64,000 nt of DNA, taken from assembly GCA_002427735.1 (NCBI GenBank), contig DIYP01000014.1, positions 124,001 to 188,000 on the forward strand, in the 5' to 3' direction. Positions 34,504 to 42,513 of this stretch are shown piece after piece (the stretch's first letter is position 1; each line of letters begins with the position of its first letter). The notes beneath the pieces are model-generated. The model saw only the letters and a list, made by a program, of their open reading frames with translations, ran no database searches and was not told where the DNA came from. The DNA comes from Flavobacteriales bacterium UBA6051. GTDB taxonomy: Bacteria; Bacteroidota; Bacteroidia; Flavobacteriales_D; Crocinitomicaceae. Made by a program: the position numbers and the translations under genes.

Positions 34504-35116
34504 GGAAAGTCTTGGTTTCTTATTTGAAGCCGAACTTTTAGAGGAAATCATTGAAGTAGGGAAGGTCAAATCTCTGGAAAGCGATCAAATTCTTTTAGAC
34601 ACTGGTGATGACCTGTTGTACATACCATTTATTTTAGATGGAGCCATAAAAGTATCAAGGGATAGAGACGAGGAAGAACTGCTGCTTTATTACATTGAGT
34701 CTGGTGACACATGTGCTATGACACTTCAATGTACAGTGCGTAAAAGTGTAAGTGAAATTAGAGCTACAACAATAGAACCTTCCAGGATTTTGATGATTCC
34801 AATTATGTACATGGAGAAATGGATGAGCAATTACTCATCTTGGCGCAGGTACATTTTGGAAAGTTATCATTCGCGAATGACAGAGCTGATTGAAACGGTT
34901 GATGCTATTGCTTTTATGCGACTTGATGAACGTCTTGAAAAATACTTAGTTGACCAGGCAAAACTCAAAGGATCGCTTGAAATAAAGCATACACATCAGC
35001 AAATAGCGGAAGATTTGCATTCTTCTCGGGTTGTCATTTCACGCTTGCTGAAACAGTTGGAAACGAAAGGCCGCATTCAACTTTACAGAAACCGGATCGT
35101 GTTATCCTCTATATAA
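34469..35116 (+). CDS. Crp-family transcriptional regulator
   Basis: The 215-residue protein has a cyclic-nucleotide-binding-like domain (residues ~15-130) and a C-terminal winged helix (HTHQQIAEDLHSSRVVISRLLKQLE). It lacks the N-terminal cysteines of the FNR-like protein at 30777, so it is not an Fe-S sensor. Its recognition helix reads SSRVVISR, with Val at the place of the Glu that contacts TGA half sites in CRP and FNR, so its target sequence may differ. It overlaps the DUF983 gene by 35 bases, a pairing common in the phylum, and the sulfotransferase gene follows 33 bases downstream. Confidence 0.85.
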   Translation: MTEARTQRELIEESLGFLFEAELLEEIIEVGKVKSLESDQILLDTGDDLLYIPFILDGAIKVSRDRDEEELLLYYIESGDTCAMTLQCTVRKSVSEIRATTIEPSRILMIPIMYMEKWMSNYSSWRRYILESYHSRMTELIETVDAIAFMRLDERLEKYLVDQAKLKGSLEIKHTHQQIAEDLHSSRVVISRLLKQLETKGRIQLYRNRIVLSSI

Positions 35117-35149
35117 ACTGTATTTTAGTACTGCGTATTTCGCTTCTTT

Positions 35150-35710
35150 ATGACGGAAATAATCGTAGTAACTGGTTTGCCACGTTCAGGGACTTCGCTC
35201 ATGATGCAGTTGCTGGATGCTGCTGATATTCCTGTTTATGCTGACGACATTCGTGGTAGCGACGATAATAATCCGAAAGGATATTATGAGTCGCAAATAG
35301 TAAAAGATATAGCTGTAGATAGTTCTTTTTTGCAAGAAGCTCAGGGAATGGCAATCAAAATAGTTTCACCGCTCATGGCATTCGCAGATCCAAAGTTGAG
35401 CTATCGAGTCATAGTCATGAGAAGAGAAATGGATGAAATATTAATGTCTCAAGAAAAAATGTTGCAGAAGGATCAAACATCTGAGCGAGAAAAATACCGT
35501 ACGATTTATGAATTTCATCTGAAGAAGACTTACGGATTTCTTGAGAACAATGAAATTCCGTTTTTAGATGTGAATTACTCAGCATTGATAAATAACACGA
35601 AAGAAGAGGTTGGCAGAGTAGGAGCTTTTTTGGGGGTAAACTGGAGTAAGCGCCAAACTGATCAAATAATTCAAACTGATTTATACAGAAACAGAAGAGA
35701 TGGAGCGTAA
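35150..35710 (+). CDS. Sulfotransferase-fold P-loop protein
   Basis: The 186-residue protein opens with the P-loop TGLPRSGTSLM (residues 8-18), the 5'-phosphosulfate-binding signature of PAPS-dependent sulfotransferases. A second segment, YRVIVMRREMDEILMSQ (about 84-100), is at the place of the 3'-phosphate loop. It is shorter than most sulfotransferases (about 250-300 residues), so it may be a minimal form. The acceptor is unknown. It overlaps a 54-residue open frame by 11 bases and is followed by a phosphodiesterase-TPR protein with a related but degenerate domain. Confidence 0.8.
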   Translation: MTEIIVVTGLPRSGTSLMMQLLDAADIPVYADDIRGSDDNNPKGYYESQIVKDIAVDSSFLQEAQGMAIKIVSPLMAFADPKLSYRVIVMRREMDEILMSQEKMLQKDQTSEREKYRTIYEFHLKKTYGFLENNEIPFLDVNYSALINNTKEEVGRVGAFLGVNWSKRQTDQIIQTDLYRNRRDGA

Positions 35711-35864
35711 AGAGAAAAATGTCGTGATCACAATGGATGGGAAACCATTCGTCGTACCTCCGGGAGGTACGCTCGGGGTCTTAGCGCTTGGAAGTGTTGG
35801 TATTCGAGCCTGGAAAAAAGCTAAACGACAATGGGAGAAGGAGCAGGTAGATGAAAAAAAGTAA
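35700..35864 (+). CDS. Small 54-residue protein between the sulfotransferase and phosphodiesterase genes
   Basis: An ATG at 35700 opens a frame of 54 codons ending in TAA at 35862-35864. The protein has a charged start (MERKEKNVVITMDGKPFVVPPGG), a short apolar Gly-rich helix (LGVLALGSVGIRAW), then a basic and acidic tail. It overlaps the sulfotransferase stop by 11 bases and the next ATG at 35851 by 14 bases; this tight packing is good evidence that it is translated. I do not recognise the family. Confidence 0.65.
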   Translation: MERKEKNVVITMDGKPFVVPPGGTLGVLALGSVGIRAWKKAKRQWEKEQVDEKK

Positions 35865-38280
35865 GGTGCTCTTAATAGGCTGGGATGCCGCGGATTGGAA
35901 AGTCATCGATAGATTAATGGCTAATGGTTTAATGCCTGCAATGAAACGTGTTGTCGACAATGGAGTAAGAGGACGTTTAGCGACATTGGACCCACCACTT
36001 TCTCCCATGCTTTGGACATCGATTGCGACAGGAGTGCGTCCGCATAAACATGGTATACTTGGTTTTGTTGAACAGGATGGAGCAGAAGGTATTCGTCCGG
36101 TTTCTTCTAATTCCCGGAAAGTAAATGCCATTTGGAACATGCTGACAATGGAAGGTTTTAAGTCCAATATTGTTGGCTGGTGGCCCAGTAACCCGGTAGA
36201 AAGTATCAATGGTTGTATGGTATCCAACTTATTTCATCAGGAGCGCATTTCTGGCGAGGTACGTGACATAGATGATTGGGAAGTACCGGACGGTTCCGTA
36301 TACCCTGAGCGACTTTTAGAATCGCTCAAAGAACTGCGTATCCATCCGGAGGAAATAACCGGTAATTTGATTATGCCCTTTGTTCCAAAAGCAATTCAAC
36401 TTGACAAAAAGGAAGATAAACGTCTCACAGTGATCCAAAAATTCTTGGCTCACGCCACAACCGTTCATGGTGTGTCTACTGAACTAATGAACACAGAAGA
36501 GTGGGATTTTACGGCAGTCTATCATGATGCACTTGATCATTTTTCTCATGCCTTTATGAAGTATCATCCTCCAAGAATGGAGGGCATTGATGAGGAATCA
36601 TTTGACCTTTTCAAAGATGTTGTCATTGGTGCGTACGTTTTTCATGATATGATGTTGGAGCGTTTACTCAATATGATTGACGAAAATACGACGGTTGTTA
36701 TCTGTTCCGATCATGGTTTCCATTCTGATCACCTTCGTCCGAGATTTGTTCCGGAAGTGCCATCTGGACCGGCGGTAGAACATGCCCCTTTTGGAATTTT
36801 TGCTGCGATGGGACCAGGTATCAAGAAAGGCGAGCATATTTATGGAGCAAGTGTTTTGGATATTACACCTACTTTGTTGAGTCTTTTCGGTTTACCGATT
36901 GGAAAAGATATGGAAGGCAAGCCACTTTTGGATATTTTCCATGAGACAAAAGAGGTTGATTATATAGAAAGCTGGGAAAAAGTAGGTAAGCATGGAGGAG
37001 ACATTGTTATTCCAGAAAGTTCGAATAACAATAACAACGCAGCACTGCAACAATTAGTCGATCTTGGGTATATCAGCGATCTTTCAATTAGTGAAAAAGA
37101 AGGTAGTTCAGATTATTTGAAGAGCGTGATGCGGGAGAACCAGTTTTATCTTGCAAAATCTTACATCAGTGGTGGGCGCTTTGATGAAGCGTTGGAAATT
37201 CTTTTAGAGATAGAGAATCGGCAGCGACCAGATTTTCGCTATTTAATCGAGATTGTAAACTGTTCCATTAAAACTGACCGTATTGCTCTTGCAGAAGAGT
37301 ACATTACGTTTATCAGGAAGGAAAAATTGATGAACGATCAGTACGTAAACGTGCTGGAAGCTCAAGTGCATTTGAAATCTAATCGCTCTGAACAAGCCTT
37401 GGTGCTCTTGAAAGAAGCGCTGGAAGATTCTCCCAATTCCTTAGATGTGTTAATTGACATGGGGCGATTGTGCAATATACTTTGTCTCTTCGAAGATGCT
37501 GTTTCTACCTTTGAGAGAGTTACGCAATTGGATGGAGATAATGCCTATGGATACCATGGTTTAGGTGTTGCCGCTTTAAGAACTGAAAAATATGAGCAGG
37601 CACTGGGCTATTTTTTAGATGCTATTGAACGCCTTTATCATTATCCATATGCACACTTCCACTTGGGGGAAACCTTCGCACTTATGAAGAATTATGATGC
37701 TGCGATTCAATCGTTCCATGTGGTGGAAGCGATTGCACCTGGAATGCCTAAAACTTATCGTTGGTTGTTAGATCTATACGAGATCATTGGAGATGAAACT
37801 CAGTTAAAAAAGTACCGAAAGATTGTAATGCGACACTCGCTTGGACAAAAAACGATTATTACCGGGATGCCAGGTCCGAAATTGCAAGAAGTTCTTGATT
37901 ATGTTGAAAAGAGCGGTCTTGAGGTAAGCGGAAATACAGATGATTTATATGGAAGTGATTTCGATACTTCGGAGAGAAACTATTCAGATGCTGATCCATC
38001 TGACATTCAGTTCATTCCCCTTTGGGCAGTAGGCACTATTCCGGTAAACTATTCCTGCAGAGTACTTTTTGTCAACGATTCGAAAGAAAATGCGTTATAC
38101 TATATACAGCGTGAATTATCCAGCGAAAATTTCCTGTATAGTGAAGCTTTAATTTCAAAGTTTTCGGATCAGGAGAGTTTTGCAAGAACTTGGTTGGGAC
38201 AGCAACCTGATCTTGACGTTATGTATTTAGACAGTCTCAATCAAATGGAAAATCCAATCGTGAAGCAGTACCTTCAGTAG
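35851..38280 (+). CDS. Type I phosphodiesterase/alkaline phosphatase-superfamily protein with TPR and degenerate sulfotransferase-like domain
   Basis: The 809-residue protein has three parts. Residues 1-~380 form an alkaline phosphatase-superfamily phosphodiesterase domain: metal-binding Asp12 in LIGWDAADW, probable nucleophile Ser51 in PPLSPMLWTSIATG, and metal motifs YHDALDHFSH and SDHGFHSDH. Residues ~430-640 are tetratricopeptide repeats (NAYGYHGLGVAALRTEKYEQAL and others). Residues ~665-809 resemble the sulfotransferase encoded upstream (TGMP for TGLP, DDLYGSD for DDIRGSD, LDVMYLDSL for LDVNYSALI), but the P-loop is lost (GPKLQ for RSGTS). No signal peptide is seen, so it is probably cytoplasmic. 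Substrate unknown; the TPR part suggests a partner protein. Confidence 0.85.
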   Translation: MKKSKVLLIGWDAADWKVIDRLMANGLMPAMKRVVDNGVRGRLATLDPPLSPMLWTSIATGVRPHKHGILGFVEQDGAEGIRPVSSNSRKVNAIWNMLTMEGFKSNIVGWWPSNPVESINGCMVSNLFHQERISGEVRDIDDWEVPDGSVYPERLLESLKELRIHPEEITGNLIMPFVPKAIQLDKKEDKRLTVIQKFLAHATTVHGVSTELMNTEEWDFTAVYHDALDHFSHAFMKYHPPRMEGIDEESFDLFKDVVIGAYVFHDMMLERLLNMIDENTTVVICSDHGFHSDHLRPRFVPEVPSGPAVEHAPFGIFAAMGPGIKKGEHIYGASVLDITPTLLSLFGLPIGKDMEGKPLLDIFHETKEVDYIESWEKVGKHGGDIVIPESSNNNNNAALQQLVDLGYISDLSISEKEGSSDYLKSVMRENQFYLAKSYISGGRFDEALEILLEIENRQRPDFRYLIEIVNCSIKTDRIALAEEYITFIRKEKLMNDQYVNVLEAQVHLKSNRSEQALVLLKEALEDSPNSLDVLIDMGRLCNILCLFEDAVSTFERVTQLDGDNAYGYHGLGVAALRTEKYEQALGYFLDAIERLYHYPYAHFHLGETFALMKNYDAAIQSFHVVEAIAPGMPKTYRWLLDLYEIIGDETQLKKYRKIVMRHSLGQKTIITGMPGPKLQEVLDYVEKSGLEVSGNTDDLYGSDFDTSERNYSDADPSDIQFIPLWAVGTIPVNYSCRVLFVNDSKENALYYIQRELSSENFLYSEALISKFSDQESFARTWLGQQPDLDVMYLDSLNQMENPIVKQYLQ

Positions 38281-38335
38281 ATTGGAGAATTCACACAAAA
38301 CGCGTAATTTAGCGCAATAATTTGGAGTGTTCAAT

Positions 38336-39166
38336 ATGAAGAATAAGGAGTTAGAGCAGAGGATAAAGAAATATACAACGGCGGCAGCAGCGCTTGTAAC
38401 AGCATCTGGTGCGTCTGCGCAAGTGGTGTATACTGATGTAGATCCTGACATTGTCCACGATGGAGATGAAATTGCTGTCGGACTAGATTTGGACGATAAT
38501 AGCACCTATGACTTCATGATTCACTCTGCCGATACACTGTTTGATTTCGGAAGTAGAGTGCGTACAACTCAAATTGCTCCGTATGGAACCGTTGGAAACG
38601 CAATTGCTGGTGAAGCTCCTCTAGGATATAATTATGCGTTAGCTCTTGACGCCGGAGCAATGATTGACAATACGTTGGAATGGATTACAACTACTAATAC
38701 CATGGCCTACAACGTAGATGATAATAATCCATACAGTGAAAATTGGAACGGTGTAACCGATAAATACCTCGCTCTGAAGTTTGATATCAATGGAGCCACT
38801 CATTATGGTTGGGCACGCATGGACGTTCAAGATGTGGCTGACGCCTGGACGCTAAAGGATTATGCATACGAATCAAATCCAGAAACGGGAATTGCAGCAG
38901 GAACAGTTGGTTTGACTGAAGGAAAACTAGATCAACTTGTACATTTCATAAATCAACCAGATAACTCCGTTTTAATTAAGATAAACGGTGAACTTTCAAA
39001 TGGTCAGATCGAATTGATTTCAATGAATGGTCAGCGTGTTTTAGAAAACACAATAGATGGTAATCAAGCGATTGTTGATATGAACCATCTAACTCCGGGT
39101 GTATACATGTTAAGTGTAATGTTTCCTGAAGGAATGATCAACAAGAAATTGATGGTTCATAAATAA
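38336..39166 (+). CDS. Secreted protein with T9SS type A sorting domain
   Basis: The 276-residue protein has a signal-like N-terminus (KKYTTAAAALVTASGASAQ) and a beta-rich body of about 150 residues with Asp-rich DVDPDIVHDGDEI and YGWARMDVQDVADAW. Its C-terminal T9SS type A domain has IELISMNGQRVLEN, VDMNHLTPGVYMLSV and KKLMVHK. The ATG at 38336 is preferred over a GTG at 38327. It is probably exported and anchored at the surface; the role is unknown. Confidence 0.8.
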   Translation: MKNKELEQRIKKYTTAAAALVTASGASAQVVYTDVDPDIVHDGDEIAVGLDLDDNSTYDFMIHSADTLFDFGSRVRTTQIAPYGTVGNAIAGEAPLGYNYALALDAGAMIDNTLEWITTTNTMAYNVDDNNPYSENWNGVTDKYLALKFDINGATHYGWARMDVQDVADAWTLKDYAYESNPETGIAAGTVGLTEGKLDQLVHFINQPDNSVLIKINGELSNGQIELISMNGQRVLENTIDGNQAIVDMNHLTPGVYMLSVMFPEGMINKKLMVHK

Positions 39167-39418
39167 TCTCGTTCCCTTTCTTTTGAGTTGATTTACCACC
39201 TGTTTTAGGATTTCAACAAAACGTATCTGCACGAATATTCATGAAAGTGTTTTTGACTCAATGCTTTTTCAAACTATTTATTGTATTTACCGTACGTTTT
39301 GAAGGCGTTCCGAAAAACCTATCGAAAAAATAGGGTGTTAATCGATGTGATCCTGTGAATTATCGTTGTTTTCTGGATGAATTCCATGTTAAGATTTTAA
39401 TAATCTTTCTAATATCCG

Positions 39419-39426
39419 TATACTTG
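39419..39426 (+). promoter_or_regulatory. -7-like box before the T9SS gene at 39457
   Basis: TATACTTG is one base from TAnnTTTG and lies 30 bases before the ATG at 39457. The 290-base stretch 39167-39456 holds no other gene I can support; the frame opening at 39355 includes this box and is not coding. Confidence 0.35.
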
Positions 39427-39456
39427 CAAACAAATTATCAATTAAAAAAATCAACT

Positions 39457-40344
39457 ATGAAGAAAATTTTACTCTCATTGGCAGTTGTATTTACTGCTGG
39501 AGCTGCTACAGCTCAAGTGGATACTCTTACTGAGTTTTTCACAGGTACACCTGCATTGGTAGGATCAGCGGGAGCTGGGTACGTTAGTGGTAACAACGAT
39601 TACGGTGACTTGGGTAAGTTCATGCGTTTTGATGCATCAAATGGACTTGGAAACGGAACTGTAAACGGTGTTTTGTTGTGGATTCCTGTAAAGGATGACA
39701 ACGGTGGTTCATTTAACGTAGTTGCACGTGATTTTACAGGTGGAGCGTTTGGAGCGACATTGGCAACTGAAACAATTACACTTGCTGCTGTAGATACTTC
39801 ACTTGCTGGTTATAGCATTGCTGAAGGAACTACTCCATACAACGTTGCAGTTACTTTCTCTACGCCAATCGCGGTTACAGGAGCTTCTGACATCGTAATC
39901 GGAATTGAATTGCCAACTACTATGGGTGATACTATCGCGTTGACGCACAACACAGATGGTGATTTCGCAGCTGCTGATCAGTATACTGTAGAAGAGTGGT
40001 CTGATAACAGTGCACAGTTCTTCGGAGATCCAACAAACTGGGATTTGGATGTAGCACTTGCTGTATTCCCAATCGTAGACGTTGTTCCTGCTGTAGGACT
40101 TGAGGAAGCTTCAATTGAAGCAAACGTATTCCCAAATCCAGCAACAACTGAATTGAACATCGAAGTGAAAGGTGAAGCAACTGCTGTTTCTATCATCACA
40201 ATGGATGGTAAAGTTGTAGCTACGCAAGACATCGTTGGAACTTCTGCAAAAGTGAACGTTGCTGAGTTGACTTCTGGAGTTTACTTCTACGAAGTTGTTG
40301 CAGCTGACGGAACTGTTGTAAGAAACACATTCATGAAGAAATAA
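39457..40344 (+). CDS. Secreted protein with T9SS type A sorting domain
   Basis: The 295-residue protein has a clear signal peptide (MKKILLSLAVVFTAGAATAQ). A beta-sandwich-like body of about 180 residues, rich in Gly, Thr and Ala, precedes the T9SS C-terminal domain with VFPNPATTELNIEV, AVSIITMDGKVVATQ, VNVAELTSGVYFYEV and VRNTFMKK. The regular GC-leaning codons suggest strong expression. The gene is followed by a strong bidirectional terminator. Function unknown; surface-exposed by type IX export. Confidence 0.85.
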   Translation: MKKILLSLAVVFTAGAATAQVDTLTEFFTGTPALVGSAGAGYVSGNNDYGDLGKFMRFDASNGLGNGTVNGVLLWIPVKDDNGGSFNVVARDFTGGAFGATLATETITLAAVDTSLAGYSIAEGTTPYNVAVTFSTPIAVTGASDIVIGIELPTTMGDTIALTHNTDGDFAAADQYTVEEWSDNSAQFFGDPTNWDLDVALAVFPIVDVVPAVGLEEASIEANVFPNPATTELNIEVKGEATAVSIITMDGKVVATQDIVGTSAKVNVAELTSGVYFYEVVAADGTVVRNTFMKK

Positions 40345-40364
40345 ACCAAGCGTTTATACAAATG

Positions 40365-40395
40365 AAAAAGGCGATGCTCAGCATCGCCTTTTTTT
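40365..40395. terminator. Bidirectional intrinsic terminator
   Basis: AAAAAGGCGATGC (40365-40377) pairs perfectly with GCATCGCCTTTTT (40381-40393) around a 3-base loop, and the T and A runs serve both strands. It stands between the convergent T9SS gene (stop 40344) and aminotransferase gene (stop 40411). Confidence 0.92.
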
Positions 40396-40410
40396 ATATC
40401 AAATGATTTT

Positions 40411-41607
40411 CTATAAACGTCCCGGATATACTTTAAGAGCTTCTTCGAGACATTTAACAGAAGCTTTCAAAGCATCCTGATTTAATACATAGGCAATTCT
40501 TGCTTCTTGTAAACCTTCTCCTTCCGATGAATAAAAACCACTGGCAGGTGCCATCATAACCGTCGCACCTTCATATTCAAATTCTTCCAGGAGCCATTGA
40601 CAGAATTTCTCTGTGCTATCTACCGGAAACTTTGCTACACAGTAAAAAGCACCGCTTGGTTTGGGACAAAATACACCAGGAATATCGTTTAAGCCTTCTA
40701 CCATAATGTTACGGCGTTCAACGTACTCTGCAACAACATCATCGAAATAAGATTGTGGCGTATCCAAGGCAGCTTCTGAAGCTATTTGATCTACCGTAGG
40801 TGGTGAAAGTCTTGCTTGCCCGAACTTCAATGCTGACTCCATCACTTCTTTATTCTTTGAGATGATTGCTCCAATTCGTGCTCCACACATGGAGTAGCGC
40901 TTGGAAACTGAATCGATCATAATGACATTATTTTCAATCCCCGATAAATTCATTACCGAAAATGGTTTTGCACCATCATAACAGAATTCACGGTATACTT
41001 CATCTGCAAAGAGGAACAGGTTATGCTGTAAGACAATATCTCGGAGCTTCTCTAATTCTTCTTGCGAATAAAGATACCCAGTAGGGTTTCCAGGATTACA
41101 AATGACAATCGCCTTTGTTTTTGGCGTAATTTTCTTTTCTATTTCTTCAATTGGTGGAAGCGCAAAACCATTATCAATACTTGCTGTTACTGGAACTACA
41201 TTTAATCCTGCTGCGACTGCAAAACCGTTGTAATTCGCATAAAATGGTTCAGGAATAATTACCTCGTCATCAGGATTACAAGTCGTCATGAATCCAAATG
41301 TTAAAGCTTCCGAGCCACCTGTTGTTACGAGAATATCTTCTGGTTCAACATCAATGCCTACATTTTTATAGTAAGAAGAAAGTCGATCGCGATACGATTG
41401 AAAACCAGCTGAGTGACTATACTCGATTACTTTTCGATCGATATTACGTATGGCTTCCAAAGCGACAGCAGGTGTTTCAATATCTGGCTGTCCAATGTTC
41501 AAATGGTAAACAGTCGTACCTTTTGATTTTGCTTTTTCAGCGTATGGAACCAATTTACGAATCGGTGATTCAGGCATTTTAACTGCCTTTTGAGATATAC
41601 TTGGCAT
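40411..41607 (-). CDS. Class I/II aminotransferase (aspartate-type)
   Basis: The 398-residue PLP enzyme has the NIGQPDIETP start, the VICNPGNPTGY motif, an FADEVYREFCYDG segment (the Asp and Tyr contact the cofactor) and the PLP lysine in DSVSKRYSMCGARIGAI. It belongs to the aspartate/aromatic aminotransferase subgroup Igamma, so the likely donor is aspartate, alanine or an aromatic amino acid; the exact substrate cannot be fixed. It is monocistronic, with a -7 box (TAAATTTG on the minus strand) at 41631-41624, and ends at a shared terminator. Confidence 0.88.
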   Translation of the reverse strand: MPSISQKAVKMPESPIRKLVPYAEKAKSKGTTVYHLNIGQPDIETPAVALEAIRNIDRKVIEYSHSAGFQSYRDRLSSYYKNVGIDVEPEDILVTTGGSEALTFGFMTTCNPDDEVIIPEPFYANYNGFAVAAGLNVVPVTASIDNGFALPPIEEIEKKITPKTKAIVICNPGNPTGYLYSQEELEKLRDIVLQHNLFLFADEVYREFCYDGAKPFSVMNLSGIENNVIMIDSVSKRYSMCGARIGAIISKNKEVMESALKFGQARLSPPTVDQIASEAALDTPQSYFDDVVAEYVERRNIMVEGLNDIPGVFCPKPSGAFYCVAKFPVDSTEKFCQWLLEEFEYEGATVMMAPASGFYSSEGEGLQEARIAYVLNQDALKASVKCLEEALKVYPGRL

Positions 41608-41623
41608 GCGAATTAAATTTTGT

Positions 41624-41631
41624 CAAATTTA
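41624..41631 (-). promoter_or_regulatory. -7 box of the aminotransferase gene
   Basis: The minus strand reads TAAATTTG, an exact TAnnTTTG match, 16 bases before the ATG at 41607. Confidence 0.45.
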
Positions 41632-41673
41632 ACCAGAAAGTTTCTTTTCAATCATATTTCGTTTCTTTGATTC

Positions 41674-42513
41674 ATGAAAAGATTGTTCTTCTTTTTTATA
41701 CTCTTGGTTGCCTGTCGGCAGGAAGTTGGTCCGGTTTCTTCAGGACAAGAAGAAGAGCCATTGGATACGCTCAATAATATAGAACAAGAACGATTGGCGA
41801 ATTTACGCCAAATGGATTCGCTGACTGCCATCAATTTATATAGAATTGGCTTAGTGGATATAACTGAAGTCGATGAAAGAATTTTGGTGGATTTGAAATA
41901 TGCGGGAGATGATAACTTCATGAACGCACAACTATATGATACGTTGCATCAGCTTTTTTTGCAGGATGATGTAGCACAGCGCCTATCGAAAGTTCAGGAT
42001 TTATTGGATTCCTTGCATCCGGGATATCGATTATTGGTTTATGACGGAGTTCGACCAGTACAAGTTCAGCAAGAAATGTGGGACGCTTTAGATTCTATTC
42101 CGCCCTTAAATAGGGGGAAGTTTGTATCCAACCCAAAATTGGGAAGTGTACACAATTTTGGTGCAGCGGTAGATTTGACAATCGTTGATGATCAGGGAAA
42201 ACTACTGGATATGGGGGCGGGTTATGACGATTTTAGAAAAATTGCTTTTCCCAGTTTAGAAGCCCATTTCCTAAAGTCAGGAGAATTGACTCAGGAGCAA
42301 TGGGAAAATCGACGTCTGTTACGCAAAGTAATGCGGGCTCAAAGATTCAATAATATTCCAAGCGAATGGTGGCATTTCAATGCCTATTCAAGGGTGACGG
42401 CTTCTCATCGCTATCAATTGCTACAATCTGAATCAGGCGATGCTCGCTGGTTTAAAATTGTTTTAAAGGATACAATTTCACCTGAGGTTTCGGCAGATAC
42501 TATTTCATCGTGA
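41674..42513 (+). CDS. D-alanyl-D-alanine dipeptidase-like M15 peptidase (VanX/DdpX type)
   Basis: The 279-residue protein starts with a lipoprotein-like signal (FFILLVAC, possible lipid-bearing Cys at residue 14). The M15D zinc peptidase domain shows the zinc motif SVHNFGAAVDLTI and the catalytic and zinc segment EWWHFNAY near the C-terminus. VanX and DdpX split D-Ala-D-Ala; in this phylum such lipoproteins are more likely involved in peptidoglycan recycling than in vancomycin resistance, and no vanA or vanH gene is near. Its last 14 bases overlap the convergent TonB receptor gene. Confidence 0.88.
   Translation: MKRLFFFFILLVACRQEVGPVSSGQEEEPLDTLNNIEQERLANLRQMDSLTAINLYRIGLVDITEVDERILVDLKYAGDDNFMNAQLYDTLHQLFLQDDVAQRLSKVQDLLDSLHPGYRLLVYDGVRPVQVQQEMWDALDSIPPLNRGKFVSNPKLGSVHNFGAAVDLTIVDDQGKLLDMGAGYDDFRKIAFPSLEAHFLKSGELTQEQWENRRLLRKVMRAQRFNNIPSEWWHFNAYSRVTASHRYQLLQSESGDARWFKIVLKDTISPEVSADTISS

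Noticed and set aside
39355..39456. N-terminal extension of the T9SS gene
   Set aside because: The signal peptide begins at 39457 and a -7-like box lies in the extension.
41674..42513. Vancomycin resistance gene
   Set aside because: The protein is VanX-like, but no vanH, vanA or vanRS is near and it is a lipoprotein, so a cell-wall recycling role is more likely.
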